A stretch of DNA of 64,000 bases from an uncultured Enterobacterales bacterium (GCA_945288535.1 CALYQQ010000003.1:44806-108805); one strand, 5' to 3'; positions 30,091 to 39,213 are shown, counted from the stretch's first letter. The notes: generated by a model not told the origin, from the sequence alone. Numbers and translations: made by a program.

Positions 30091-31452
30091 ATGCACATTC
30101 ATATTCTGGGTATCTGCGGTACATTTATGGGGGGGATTGCGATTCTAGCTCGTTCATTAGGTCATAAAGTAACAGGATCCGATACGAATATTTATCCACC
30201 AATGAGTACATTATTAGCGGAACAAAATATTGAAATCATATCTGGCTATGATCCTGAACAGCTTATACCTACTCCTGATTTAATTATCGTTGGTAATGCC
30301 ATGAAACGAGGTAACCCTTGTATTGAAGTAATGTTAGAAAAAGGGTTGCCTTATGTATCTGCACCACAATGGTTGCATGATACGATATTATCTAAACGCT
30401 GGGTATTGGCCATTGCTGGTACACATGGTAAAACAACAACATCAGGTATGTTAGCTTGGATCCTAGAATATTGTGGTTTTAAACCCGGTTTTATTATTGG
30501 TGGAGTTCCTGGTAACTTTGCTGAACCAGCTCGATTAGGTGAAAGTGATTTTTTTGTTATAGAAGCAGATGAATACGATAGTGCATTTTTTGATAAACGC
30601 TCTAAATTTGTGCATTATTGTCCCAGAACGCTTATCTTAAATAATATAGAATTTGATCATGCTGATATTTTTGAAGATTTGAATGCTATAAAAAAACAAT
30701 TCCACCATTTAATCCGATTGATTCCCGGAAAAGGTCGTATTATTTATCCTGAAAATGATATTCATATTCGACAAACATTAACAATGGGATGCTGGAGTGA
30801 ATTGGAGGCGGTAGGAAATGATAATGGTTGGAATGTAAAGAAGAAAAAGCATGATGCAACGCATTATGAAGTATTTCACCAAGGTAATGCAGTTGCTGAA
30901 GTTCAGTGGCAATTAATTGGTGAACATAATATGTATAATGCTTTAATGGCCGTAGTTGCTGCACATCATGTTGGTATAATGCCTCAACATGCATGTGAGG
31001 CTCTTAATCATTTTGTTAATGCCCGGCGCCGTCTCGAACTGTATGGACAAGTAAATAATATTTCTATTTACGATGATTTTGCCCATCACCCAACCGCCAT
31101 TTTAGCGACATTATCAGCATTACGTGCGAAAGTTGGTGGAATGGCACGTATAATTGCCGTATTTGAACCTCGTTCAAATACAATGAAAATGGGAAAATGT
31201 ATCGATGACATTGCACCATCTTTAGGTCAAGCGGATGAAGTGTTTCTTTTTCAACCTAAAAATATTGATTGGTGGGTTACCGACATTGCTAGTGCATGTA
31301 TGCAACCAGCGCATTGGTCAAATGATATTGATGATCTAGTTTCTATGATTATAAAAATCGCTAAAAGTGGAGATCATATATTAATTATGAGCAATGGTAG
31401 TTTTGAAGGTATTCACCAAAAATTGCTAAAAGAGTTAGCTGTAACAGAATAA
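30091..31452 (+). CDS. mpl: Mpl, UDP-MurNAc : tripeptide ligase
   Basis: The 453-residue Mur-ligase family enzyme joins recycled L-Ala-D-Glu-mesoDAP tripeptide to UDP-MurNAc in peptidoglycan recycling. The N-terminal domain starts HIHILGICGTFMGG; the ATP loop is AGTHGKTTTSGM (about residues 110-121); the metal and substrate region shows EADEYDSAFFDKRSKF and NNIEFDHADIF; the C-terminal domain has YDDFAHHPTAI and EPRSNTMKMG. The length fits E. coli Mpl (457). It stands as a single gene, convergent with argR. Confidence 0.96.
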   Translation: MHIHILGICGTFMGGIAILARSLGHKVTGSDTNIYPPMSTLLAEQNIEIISGYDPEQLIPTPDLIIVGNAMKRGNPCIEVMLEKGLPYVSAPQWLHDTILSKRWVLAIAGTHGKTTTSGMLAWILEYCGFKPGFIIGGVPGNFAEPARLGESDFFVIEADEYDSAFFDKRSKFVHYCPRTLILNNIEFDHADIFEDLNAIKKQFHHLIRLIPGKGRIIYPENDIHIRQTLTMGCWSELEAVGNDNGWNVKKKKHDATHYEVFHQGNAVAEVQWQLIGEHNMYNALMAVVAAHHVGIMPQHACEALNHFVNARRRLELYGQVNNISIYDDFAHHPTAILATLSALRAKVGGMARIIAVFEPRSNTMKMGKCIDDIAPSLGQADEVFLFQPKNIDWWVTDIASACMQPAHWSNDIDDLVSMIIKIAKSGDHILIMSNGSFEGIHQKLLKELAVTE

Positions 31453-31479
31453 ATTGACTCATATTTAATTGAGTATTAT

Positions 31480-31519
31480 CAACGTTAACCAAGTGCTAGT
31501 CTAGCAAAGGTTAACGTTG
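31480..31519. terminator. Nested hairpin between convergent mpl and argR
   Basis: An 11-base-pair outer stem CAACGTTAACC / GGTTAACGTTG encloses a smaller hairpin TGCTAG-T-CTAGCA. It is in the gap between the two stop codons and probably serves both genes. Neither side has a long T-run. Confidence 0.6.
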
Positions 31520-31561
31520 TAATTTGTAAAACAAAATAAAAAATAACCAATTAATATTAAG

Positions 31562-32032
31562 TTATAGTTGTTGTTCAAATAAATTGATAACAACATTATA
31601 TAATTGCTCAACCGTAAAACCTGCAGCCGGCGTGATAAATATTGTATCATCACCCGCGATAGTGCCAAGGATTCCTTCAGCTTTACCTACCGAATCTAAT
31701 AATCTGGCAATCAGTTGTGCCGCACCTGGTGTCGTATGGATCACCAGTAACGCGCTATTGTAGTCAATATCTATTACCAAATTTTTTAGTGGGCTACTTG
31801 TACTAGGTACACTAAGTTCTACCGGTAAACAATAGACTGTTTCCATTTTTGCATTACGCGTACGTACTGCACCAAATTTCGTTAACATTCTGGACACTTT
31901 GGATTGATTAATATTTTTATATCCAGCTTCTTGCAAAGCTGTAACAATCTCTCCTTGCGAGCTATAACGTTCTTCCTTAAGAAGTATCTTAAATGCTTTA
32001 ATTAGATCATCTTGTTTCTTTATATTTTGCAT
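31562..32032 (-). CDS. argR: ArgR, arginine repressor
   Basis: The 156-residue, hexameric arginine-responsive repressor also serves as accessory factor in plasmid resolution. The winged-helix DNA-binding half has [27 protein letters not shown], and the arginine-binding, hexamer-forming half has [16 protein letters not shown] and [11 protein letters not shown] with the GDD aspartates. Length equals the E. coli protein. It is divergent from mdh, as in other enterobacteria. Confidence 0.97.
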   Translation of the reverse strand: MQNIKKQDDLIKAFKILLKEERYSSQGEIVTALQEAGYKNINQSKVSRMLTKFGAVRTRNAKMETVYCLPVELSVPSTSSPLKNLVIDIDYNSALLVIHTTPGAAQLIARLLDSVGKAEGILGTIAGDDTIFITPAAGFTVEQLYNVVINLFEQQL

Positions 32033-32628
32033 TATGCACCGATTATAAAAATTATAAGTATAAAAAAGAGAAGAATAGCTTTGGCTACTAGGTTATTCTT
32101 TATTCTATACTTTAATAGATTAAATGTCTTAATTTACAGGTTATAATTATCTTATTACAAGATCAGCTTTATGTTATGGTGATCTTTATTGATGAGTACC
32201 TATTCATAATACGAGATATACATCATATTAGCGATCGTTATGCTTTCCTCATAAAGAACATAAAAATAGACAATTTTACCCGTATAAAGTGGTATAGATG
32301 CTATTTATAGCATACACTAGGCCATAACAACATTTTATACGGTTAATTCATTCTGTAGGAAATTCTATTTATGAATATTTTCATAAAATGCTATTTAGTT
32401 TGTGATTTTAGTATAAAGAAGCCTATTTAAGTGGCAAAATTAGTATTTGTTAGGTATACATTTATTTTTTATGCTTTGAATAAACACAATAAGGTGAATT
32501 ATAAGGCAATCATTACAAAATAGCGGCTTTATATCTCAGTTTATTCGTTAAATATTTGTACTTAACTAAGTGATGAATTACTATTTTATCGTCGTATTAT
32601 TTAACAATTTAATATAAAGGGGTACTGA
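32033..32628. other. Divergent control region of argR and mdh
   Basis: 596 bases containing both promoters. An imperfect palindrome TTATGAATATTTTCATAA lies near 32369-32386, but its half-sites are two bases too close for a normal ARG box. No gene is present. Confidence 0.5.
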
Positions 32629-33567
32629 ATGAAAGTTACTGTATTAGGTGCAGCGGGTGGAATCGGACAAGCATTAGCACTATTACTGAAAACTCAACTT
32701 CCTGCAGGTTCAGAGTTGGCATTATATGATGTTGCTCCAGTAACACCTGGTGTTGCAGTTGATTTAAGTCATATCCCAACTCAGGTTAAAGTACAAGGTT
32801 TTAGTGGTACAGATGCTAAGCCTGCTTTAAAAGATGCTGATATTGTTTTAATGTCCGCAGGTGTTGCACGTAAACCAGGTATGGATCGTTCTGACTTATT
32901 TAATATTAATGCAGGCATCGTTCGTTCTCTTATTGAACAAGTAGCAGAGGTTTGTCCTAAAGCATGTATTGGTGTAATTTCTAATCCAGTTAACACAACA
33001 GTTGCAATTGCGGCTGAAGTTTTAAAAAATGCTGGTGTTTACGATAAAAAGAAATTATTTGGTGTCACCACACTCGATGTAATTCGCTCAAATACATTTG
33101 TAGCTGAATTGAAAGGAAAAAATCCCGCTAATATGTCAATTTCTGTAGTTGGTGGGCATTCGGGTGTGACAATTCTTCCATTATTATCACAAGTGGAAGG
33201 CATTACTTTTTCAGAGGATGAAATTACTTCATTGACAACACGTATCCAAAATGCAGGTACAGAAGTCGTTGAAGCAAAAGCTGGTGCGGGATCGGCTACT
33301 TTATCTATGGCACAAGCTGCAACAAAATTTGGTTTATCTCTTGTACGAGCCTTACAAGGAGAAGAGAATATTATTGAGTGTTCTTATGTTGAGGGTGATG
33401 GTAAATATGCGCGCTTTTTTGCTCAGCCGGTATTATTAGGTAAAAATGGTGTAGAAAAATTATTACCAATAGGTGAATTAAGTCAATTTGAACAAAATGC
33501 TTTAAATAATATGTTAGATATTTTATGTAAAGATATTGAGTTAGGTGAAAATTATATTAATAAATAA
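32629..33567 (+). CDS. mdh: Malate dehydrogenase
   Basis: The 312-residue NAD-dependent enzyme interconverts malate and oxaloacetate in the TCA cycle; the length equals E. coli Mdh. The dinucleotide-binding start is [21 protein letters not shown], the substrate loop with arginines is [20 protein letters not shown] follows, and the catalytic histidine is H177 in [19 protein letters not shown] precedes the ATG. It is divergent from argR. Confidence 0.98.
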   Translation: MKVTVLGAAGGIGQALALLLKTQLPAGSELALYDVAPVTPGVAVDLSHIPTQVKVQGFSGTDAKPALKDADIVLMSAGVARKPGMDRSDLFNINAGIVRSLIEQVAEVCPKACIGVISNPVNTTVAIAAEVLKNAGVYDKKKLFGVTTLDVIRSNTFVAELKGKNPANMSISVVGGHSGVTILPLLSQVEGITFSEDEITSLTTRIQNAGTEVVEAKAGAGSATLSMAQAATKFGLSLVRALQGEENIIECSYVEGDGKYARFFAQPVLLGKNGVEKLLPIGELSQFEQNALNNMLDILCKDIELGENYINK

Positions 33568-33608
33568 TGCATTAATATAATTTCACTTGCTATATATTCT
33601 CTATTTTC

Positions 33609-33644
33609 AACCTACTACCTCTAATTAAGGTGGTAGGTTTTTTT
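33609..33644 (+). terminator. Terminator of mdh
   Basis: A 12-base-pair stem AACCTACTACCT / AGGTGGTAGGTT (one G:T pair) with loop CTAATTA followed by a T7 run, 41 bases after the mdh stop. Confidence 0.92.
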
Positions 33645-33878
33645 GTTAAAAATTAATGATTATTTATTCTAGTTTATAGTTGTTTAGTATCGTTATCATA
33701 TATAATTTATTGTTTTTTTTATTCCTTTTTTGAGAGTGTATTAACATATTGTCTTATAGATAAAATAACAAGTTTACTTATATTTTTTTACATATAAATA
33801 TGATGATTACTACTACTTATAGTAATCATTAAGTAAACTTTAGGAATTTAAAAAAGTCCTTTTAAAGAAAATATAGAT
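33645..33878. other. AT-rich gap after mdh
   Basis: No gene. A small inverted repeat ATGATTACT / AGTAATCAT is near 33803-33829. Confidence 0.45.
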
Positions 33879-34073
33879 ATGATTAATGATATTGATAATT
33901 ATATTAAGCAACTCACTTAGGTTGATCTTCTTATTAATAGTGAACCGCTATTTGGGATGACATTATTATTTATCACGACCACTATTATTGCCAAAAAATT
34001 TCCCAATGAAAGGATATTCAAAGAAACGGACAGTACGGCCGTATTGATGAATAAATCAAGAATCCTATATTGA
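33879..34073 (+). pseudogene. Probable remnant of a small membrane-protein gene
   Basis: Reading from ATG at 33879 gives a sensible protein-like frame interrupted by one TAG at 33918-33920 and ending at TGA 34071: MINDIDNYIKQLT, stop, then VDLLINSEPLFGMTLLFITTT and a basic, polar tail. The hydrophobic run followed by KK resembles the first membrane helix of a larger transporter or channel. The parent family was not recognised. The next bases in another frame also read open for about 27 codons, which would fit a frameshifted relic. Low certainty. Confidence 0.35.
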
Positions 34074-34548
34074 AATCTAATGAAGTGATGATCTACATTG
34101 AAATATCAATATTATCTAATAAATTCACTTTGATTAATAAATATTATCAATAGATAATATTTAATTTATCTAATTATTTTAAATAGAAACATAAAATATA
34201 TAAAAAATTTTAGAAATAAAAGAACATGTTTAAATTCAATATTTGGATTATTTAATAACCGTATTTTATCCGAAATAGTTATTAAGTAAATCACTATATT
34301 TAATAATGAAAAATAATTTAACAAAACGAATTAGAATATCAGTGATTTAATTAAATTATAAATATATGAAACAACTAATCCTGTATTTAATATAAAAGAA
34401 AATATAAACAAAGATAGCATAAATATTAAAATAAATATCTATACTTTATTATAATTAAGTAATGAAAATAATTCTCGTAACTCAGCAAGTTTTCATATAA
34501 TAAAATGATTTCGGGAGAGAATAAATAAATTATAGGATTGGAAAATGT
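34074..34548. other. AT-rich region after the gene remnant
   Basis: About 475 bases with no recognisable gene. It ends at a plus-strand terminator that has no intact gene before it. Confidence 0.45.
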
Positions 34549-34576
34549 TCAAGGAGCCATTTGGCTCCTTTTTCAT
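34549..34576 (+). terminator. Orphan terminator upstream of the Mu-like cluster
   Basis: AAGGAGC / GCTCCTT stem (34551-34557 with 34564-34570; the arms can extend by two bases) followed by T5. The T-run is on the plus strand, but the nearest intact plus-strand gene is mdh, 980 bases away with its own terminator. It may belong to the decayed gene or to an unrecognised RNA. Confidence 0.75.
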
Positions 34577-34658
34577 AATAGTATTAATATAATCGACATA
34601 TTTTATTCTTGTTACATAAATTAATAGATAATAGATTTTCTCTATTAACTTATCTTTT

Positions 34659-34928
34659 TCATTCGCATTCTTTTTTTATTCTTTCTTTACGATCTAATAT
34701 CTTATTTGTTATAGGATCAATATAACGACTAGGCCAAATTTCGGATGGATGAATGTTAAGTGCTTTTGCAATAATCCATTCGCCTTTAGGCCAAGGGCGA
34801 ACCAATGCATTTGCAAGTGTTGATGAACTCAAGCCAGAAAGTCTTGAAATAGCCGCGAGTGTTGTTCCTTTTTTACGTAAAGCAGCAATTATGTCAGCAG
34901 GATGCCAGTCATGTTGATTTACTATCAT
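34659..34928 (-). CDS. sfsB: SfsB (Nlp), Ner-like DNA-binding regulator
   Basis: The 89-residue protein is a homologue of phage Mu Ner and of E. coli SfsB/Nlp, a regulator linked to maltose and sugar utilisation genes. Almost all is the helix-turn-helix domain: DWHPADIIAALRKKGTTLAAI, LSGLSSSTLANALVRPWPKGE and IIAKALNIHPSEIWPSRY. In E. coli sfsB is also close to ispB. AAGGAGTAATC is before the ATG on the minus strand. It is divergent from a gene for a MuA-like DNA-binding domain, which recalls the ner / repressor layout in Mu. Confidence 0.93.
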   Translation of the reverse strand: MIVNQHDWHPADIIAALRKKGTTLAAISRLSGLSSSTLANALVRPWPKGEWIIAKALNIHPSEIWPSRYIDPITNKILDRKERIKKECE

Positions 34929-35029
34929 TGATTACTCCTTTTTTAGATACCCACCTATCAGTTAATTAAAACAACTAACTTATTTAAATAACTCTTTGTA
35001 TAATGATGAAATATTTTGATGAGACTTAT

Positions 35030-35065
35030 GAAAACAAAATTCTAAATATATTTCAATTTGTTTTC
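35030..35065. promoter_or_regulatory. Inverted repeat in the sfsB / Mu-like intergenic region, possible operator
   Basis: GAAAACAAA at 35030-35038 and TTTGTTTTC at 35057-35065 are exact reverse complements 18 bases apart, about two helical turns. It lies between the two divergent starts, where a dimeric regulator would act. Which protein binds, if any, is unknown. Confidence 0.4.
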
Positions 35066-35136
35066 TTAAAAATTTCTTAATAAATGTTTTTTTGTAACAC
35101 TCATCGCGTTATTTATTTATTTCAGTGGGATGACTA

Positions 35137-35511
35137 ATGAAAAAAGAATGGTACAGCTCTGAAGAACTTAAAGGTATAGGTAACTTACCTAATTCACAGC
35201 AAGGTGTGAATCAAAAAGCACGTAAACAACACTGGCAGCGAAGAAAGAAAGAAGGAATACAAGGTAAAGCGATTGAATATCACGTAAGCAGTTTGCCAGA
35301 AAATGTACAGTTTGAATTGAAAATGCGTGAAGAAGGTGCGCAGTATGCGACTCATGAATACATGTCCATAAAACCTATTAAACCCGATCCTTTTGCTATT
35401 TGGGTTAGTATATATGAGCAATTAACAACAAAAGAACGAGAACAATTAATTAGTATTCTTGTCAGAATCGGCGTTAATGGCATTATTGAAATGATAAATA
35501 AGAAAGTATAA
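35137..35511 (+). CDS. Mu-type DNA-binding domain protein, copy 1
   Basis: The 124-residue protein has an N-terminal domain (about 3-70) of the Mu repressor / MuA N-terminal winged-helix family: EWYSSEELKGI, NLPNSQQGVNQKARKQHWQRRKKEGIQGKAIEYHVSSLP follows the pattern of MuA residues 1-70. There is no transposase catalytic domain. A C-terminal helical segment of about 40 residues (PFAIWVSIYEQLT...ILVRIGVNGIIEMI) is shared with the next gene and may be for oligomerisation. It is divergent from sfsB. I infer a domesticated regulator; the target is unknown. Confidence 0.8.
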   Translation: MKKEWYSSEELKGIGNLPNSQQGVNQKARKQHWQRRKKEGIQGKAIEYHVSSLPENVQFELKMREEGAQYATHEYMSIKPIKPDPFAIWVSIYEQLTTKEREQLISILVRIGVNGIIEMINKKV

Positions 35512-35805
35512 AGAATAAACATTCTTATTATTCAGATGATTTTCCAGTAACATTTTTATTTTATTAAAGAAATGAAACTGATTAAGCCCTATTTTTTATA
35601 TTTTATAGCGATTATGTTAATTATTATGTCCCTAACAATTAGATAATGTTCTTATAAGCTTTAATTTTAAGAAATAACTTTCCAAATGTTAGTGTTTATC
35701 GTAAGCTTACTTTACTTTTTAAAGTAAAACGACTTAGTTAGTTGAATGACTCACTACCAAAAAGAGTAACGGGGTACGATAGATACCATTAGAAGGAGCA
35801 TAATT
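35512..35805. other. Spacer between the two Mu-type genes
   Basis: 294 bases, AT-rich, no reading frame. The end carries AGAAGGAGC, a strong ribosome binding site for the next gene. Confidence 0.5.
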
Positions 35806-36165
35806 ATGAGGAGTGAATGGTTTTCTGCTAGTGAATTAAGCAAAATAAGTATTGATAAGTCTTATAAAACACCACAACAAATTAATAAAAAAGCAAAGTA
35901 TGAGAACTGGCTAAAACGAGATAAACATGGTGTTCAAGGGAAAGAAGCTTATGAATATCATTATGATACCTTACCATTATCTCTACGTGCAAGTATCTTA
36001 ATACAAGAATGTATTGGCATGCTTCAGGTTGCGGGTGGAAATAATGCATTTGTTTTATGGCTTGTTATGTGCCAGCTAATGACACCGCAACAGTGTGATA
36101 AATTGGTGAGCATGATAATGACATTAGGTATTGACTCAGTTATTAAACAATTAGAAAGTAATTAG
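35806..36165 (+). CDS. Mu-type DNA-binding domain protein, copy 2
   Basis: The 119-residue paralogue of the gene at 35137 has the same plan: EWFSASELSKI, TPQQINKKAKYENWLKR, GVQGKEAYEYHYDTLP for the MuA/repressor-type DNA-binding domain, then a C-terminal helix pair FVLWLVMCQLMTPQQCDKLVSMIMTLGIDSVIKQL. The shared tail is seen only in these two among the genes here. A very good Shine-Dalgarno (AGAAGGAG) is present. Convergent with ispB. Likely a DNA-binding regulator that arose by duplication. Confidence 0.8.
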   Translation: MRSEWFSASELSKISIDKSYKTPQQINKKAKYENWLKRDKHGVQGKEAYEYHYDTLPLSLRASILIQECIGMLQVAGGNNAFVLWLVMCQLMTPQQCDKLVSMIMTLGIDSVIKQLESN

Positions 36166-36213
36166 TTGAATTTAAAATAATTAATATACTTTATACTCTA
36201 TTCTCATTATCAA

Positions 36214-36251
36214 AAAATATTCATATAATTATCTAAAAACATGAATATTTT
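36214..36251. terminator. AT-rich hairpin between Mu-type gene 2 and ispB
   Basis: Perfect 11-base arms AAAATATTCAT (36214-36224) and ATGAATATTTT (36241-36251) around a 16-base loop, placed between two convergent genes. The T-run is part of the stem, as in some AT-rich bidirectional terminators. Confidence 0.5.
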
Positions 36252-36268
36252 CTGATACTAGCTACGTA

Positions 36269-37273
36269 TTAATAACTTCGTTTAACGGAAAGATAGGCTA
36301 AACTCTCTAAAGCTTGTTTATAAGGAGACTCCTCTAAACAACTGATCGCATCGATTGCTTTTTTTGCTTCTTTTTCAGCTTGTTGCTGGGTATATTTTAA
36401 TGAGCCTTGCTGTTGCATAATTGATAATACTTTATCTAATAAATGACGCCCATTACCTTGTTCAATTGCCTGGCAAATAAGTATTGCATCGGCTGGATCG
36501 CTATGATGCATAGCATGTAATAATGGAAGTGTTGGTTTGCCTTCGTTTAAATCATCACCGAGATTTTTACCTAAACTTGCTGCGCCATCAGCACTATAAT
36601 CCAGCATATCATCAATTAATTGAAAGGCTGTTCCAATATAACGACCGTAATCTTGTAATGCTTTTTCTTGTTCGGGCGTTACTTGAGCTAATACCGCTGA
36701 TGAATGGGCTGCGGCTTCAAATAAACGAGCTGTTTTACTATAGATAACATGCATATAGTTATCTTCACTAAGATTAGGATCATTGCAATTCATGAGTTGC
36801 ATAACTTCACCTTCAGCAATAACATTAGCTGCTGCTGACATTATTTCCAAAATACGTAATGAGCCTATGCTTACCATCATTTGGAATGAGCGAGTATAGA
36901 TAAAATCACCCACTAATACACTTGCCGCATTACCAAACATTGCATTTGCTGTTTCACGTCCACGTCGCAAGGCTGATTCGTCGACAACATCGTCATGTAA
37001 TAAAGTAGATGTGTGGATAAGTTCAATTAATGCAGCTATATTAATATGTAGATTACCTGAATAATTAAGAGCTTTGGCAGCAAGTATAGCAATAGTTGGT
37101 CGTATACGTTTGCCTCCCCCCTTAATTATGTAGCTACCGAGTTGGTTAATTAATGCAACACCAGAATCCAGTTGTTTAAGGATACACATATTAACATCGC
37201 TCATATCCTTCTCAATTAGTTGAGCAATATCTGTTTGAGTTATATAACGATTATTTATTCTTAGATCATTCAT
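36269..37273 (-). CDS. ispB: IspB, octaprenyl diphosphate synthase
   Basis: The 334-residue trans-prenyltransferase builds the octaprenyl side chain of ubiquinone and menaquinone. First aspartate-rich motif LLHDDVVDESALRRG (about 95-110), second motif QLIDDMLDYSADG (about 225-237), and GGGKRIRP for diphosphate binding are all present. The N-terminus is about 10 residues longer than E. coli IspB (323); a later ATG is possible. It is divergent from rplU, the conserved arrangement. Confidence 0.95.
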   Translation of the reverse strand: MNDLRINNRYITQTDIAQLIEKDMSDVNMCILKQLDSGVALINQLGSYIIKGGGKRIRPTIAILAAKALNYSGNLHINIAALIELIHTSTLLHDDVVDESALRRGRETANAMFGNAASVLVGDFIYTRSFQMMVSIGSLRILEIMSAAANVIAEGEVMQLMNCNDPNLSEDNYMHVIYSKTARLFEAAAHSSAVLAQVTPEQEKALQDYGRYIGTAFQLIDDMLDYSADGAASLGKNLGDDLNEGKPTLPLLHAMHHSDPADAILICQAIEQGNGRHLLDKVLSIMQQQGSLKYTQQQAEKEAKKAIDAISCLEESPYKQALESLAYLSVKRSY

Positions 37274-37459
37274 TTGCTCGGGATTCCATACATGTTAAAC
37301 GCACATATTAAACGAAACTCTCATAAATTAACAAAATTAACACCATATATATTATAATAAAAATAAGTTTATAAAAAAACGCTGAGAAAAAGTCTATATT
37401 GGTTTATAGATTTTTTTATATCAAGTTATTTTTTCTTTAATGAACAACGTAATTTACTC

Positions 37460-37488
37460 TTGTTTTTATCGTGTTTTTTGCGTAAAAT
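37460..37488 (+). promoter_or_regulatory. Promoter of rplU-rpmA
   Basis: TTGTTT (37460-37465) and TAAAAT (37483-37488) are separated by exactly 17 bases, and a GC-rich stretch GCGCCC follows directly. That discriminator is typical of promoters for ribosomal components under stringent control. Confidence 0.65.
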
Positions 37489-37565
37489 TCGCGCCCTAAG
37501 TATGAATATTAATGACGCACCCTGAACTGAAATCACATTTAGGTGCGCAAATTGCGGAGTTTTAT

Positions 37566-37877
37566 ATGTACGCGGTTTTCCAGAGTGGTGGTAAACAACA
37601 TCGGGTTAGCGAAGGGCAAATTGTACGCCTGGAAAAATTAGAAATCGCAGCCGGTGAAACTATTGAATTTAATGAAGTATTAATGATTGCCAATGGTGAT
37701 GACATCAAGATTGGTATTCCGTTTGTATCTGGCGGTAAAATTAAAGCTGAAATTGTTGCGCATGGTCGCGGTGATAAAGTTAAAATAGTTAAATTCCGTC
37801 GTCGTAAGCACTACCGTAAACAAAAAAATCATCGTCAGAGTTTTACTGATGTTAAGATTACTGGTATTAGTGCTTAA
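37566..37877 (+). CDS. rplU: Ribosomal protein bL21
   Basis: The 103-residue large-subunit protein has [18 protein letters not shown] at the start, VLMIANGDD in the middle and the basic [25 protein letters not shown] at the end, the same length as E. coli L21. An in-frame ATG at 37512 would add 18 residues that are not in the family, so I use 37566, which has GCGGAG upstream. It is in one operon with rpmA, 23 bases on. Confidence 0.97.
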   Translation: MYAVFQSGGKQHRVSEGQIVRLEKLEIAAGETIEFNEVLMIANGDDIKIGIPFVSGGKIKAEIVAHGRGDKVKIVKFRRRKHYRKQKNHRQSFTDVKITGISA

Positions 37878-37900
37878 TAGTTATAGAGGAGAGCGGATAG

Positions 37901-38158
37901 ATGGCACATAAGAAAGCTGGCGGTTCCACACGGAACGGCCGTGATTCCGAAAGTAAACGTCTTGGTGTAAAACGTTTTGGTGGTGAAGCAATTCTCGCAG
38001 GCAATATCCTTGTTCGCCAACGTGGAACTAAATTCCATGCAGGTACGAATGTTGGTTGTGGTCGCGATCATACACTATATGCATTAATTGATGGCAAAGT
38101 TAAATTTGAAGTCAAAGGTCCTAAAAACCGTAAATATGTCAGTATTGTTACTGAATAG
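37901..38158 (+). CDS. rpmA: Ribosomal protein bL27
   Basis: The 85-residue protein reaches the peptidyl-transferase centre with its N-terminus. [22 protein letters not shown] and [19 protein letters not shown] match E. coli L27 (85). GAGGAGAGCGG precedes the ATG. No extra N-terminal extension is present, so no Prp-type processing is expected. A terminator follows at 38181, so yhbE and obgE may depend partly on read-through. Confidence 0.98.
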   Translation: MAHKKAGGSTRNGRDSESKRLGVKRFGGEAILAGNILVRQRGTKFHAGTNVGCGRDHTLYALIDGKVKFEVKGPKNRKYVSIVTE

Positions 38159-38180
38159 TTTTTAGAACAATGCATATATA

Positions 38181-38212
38181 AGCCCTGCAATTAAATGTTG
38201 CGGGGCTTTTAT
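38181..38212 (+). terminator. Terminator after rpmA
   Basis: A ten-base-pair stem AGCCCTGCAA / TTGCGGGGCT (one T:G pair), eight-base loop, followed by TTT and an AT stretch. It separates rplU-rpmA from yhbE-obgE. Confidence 0.85.
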
Positions 38213-38247
38213 ATTTTAAGCAGTCTTTAAATAGGGGCGGCTACACT

Positions 38248-39213
38248 ATGATAAATAGTAAACAAAATGTGGGTATTGGTTTTTCCTTGGCATTACTAAC
38301 AGCAATTATGTGGGGATTAGTGCCTATAGCGATGAAGCAATTATTCAGTAATATGGGACCTTATACAATTGTCTGGTATCGTTTCTTTATTTCAGCGATA
38401 TGTTTATTTATTTATCTAAGTTTTCGCAAAAAGCTACCATCTTTGCAGCTTATTTTAAAGCCTCGCTGGATATTTATCTTATTTATTGCTGTGATTGGAC
38501 TTGCAGGTAATTTTATCTTTTTTAGTACCGCATTACAATATTTGACACCGACTACATCGCAAGTTATTGGTCAACTATCACCTATAGGTTTGATGCTAGC
38601 GAGTGTTTTTGTCTTGAAAGAAAAGATGAGGGGAACGCAAATCGTCGGCTCATTAATTCTTATTGCAGGGTTGCTTTTATTTTTTAATAAAAGTTTAGTT
38701 GAAATATTTACTCAGCTATCTAACTTCACGTTAGGTATTATTTTTGGGGTAAGTGCTGCTTTAGTTTGGGTTGTTTATGGTGTAGCACAAAAGATATTAC
38801 TACGTAGATTAGGTGCTCAACAAATTCTATTATTGCTATATATATTGTCTGTCATTATCGTTTTTCCATTATCTCATTTATCGGAAATTACAAAACTGAC
38901 ACTTTGGCAATGGATGTGTCTAATTTTTTGTGGTCTAAATACAGTAATAGGTTATGGTGCGCTAGCCGAAGCAATGTCTCGTTGGCAAGCGGCGCAAGTA
39001 AGTGCAATAATCACGTTTACACCTCTTTTTACCTTGGTCTTTTCTGATCTTTTATCGTTATTATGGCCAAAGGTATTTAGTATTGAAGTAATGAATATGC
39101 TTGGCTATGTTGGTGCGTTTATGGTGGTTGCAGGTGCAATGTTTTCTGCTATTGGGCATCGTTTATTGTCCAAGAAAAAAGAAACACAACTAACTATTCC
39201 AGACAGGAATTAG
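38248..39213 (+). CDS. yhbE: YhbE, EamA/DMT family inner-membrane transporter
   Basis: The 321-residue protein has ten predicted membrane helices in two EamA repeats. It starts with a first helix carrying AIMWGLVPIAMKQL; TPTTSQVIGQLSPIGLMLAS closes the first half and EAMSRWQAAQVSAIITFTPLFTL the second. Size is equal to E. coli YhbE (321). The family moves metabolites such as amino acids, but the substrate of YhbE is not known. It is between rpmA and obgE, as in E. coli, and 24 bases before obgE. Confidence 0.9.
   Translation: MINSKQNVGIGFSLALLTAIMWGLVPIAMKQLFSNMGPYTIVWYRFFISAICLFIYLSFRKKLPSLQLILKPRWIFILFIAVIGLAGNFIFFSTALQYLTPTTSQVIGQLSPIGLMLASVFVLKEKMRGTQIVGSLILIAGLLLFFNKSLVEIFTQLSNFTLGIIFGVSAALVWVVYGVAQKILLRRLGAQQILLLLYILSVIIVFPLSHLSEITKLTLWQWMCLIFCGLNTVIGYGALAEAMSRWQAAQVSAIITFTPLFTLVFSDLLSLLWPKVFSIEVMNMLGYVGAFMVVAGAMFSAIGHRLLSKKKETQLTIPDRN

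Noticed and set aside
32369..32386. Palindrome in the argR-mdh region as an ARG box
   Set aside because: TGAA and TTCA are four bases apart instead of six, so it does not fit the ArgR half-site spacing.
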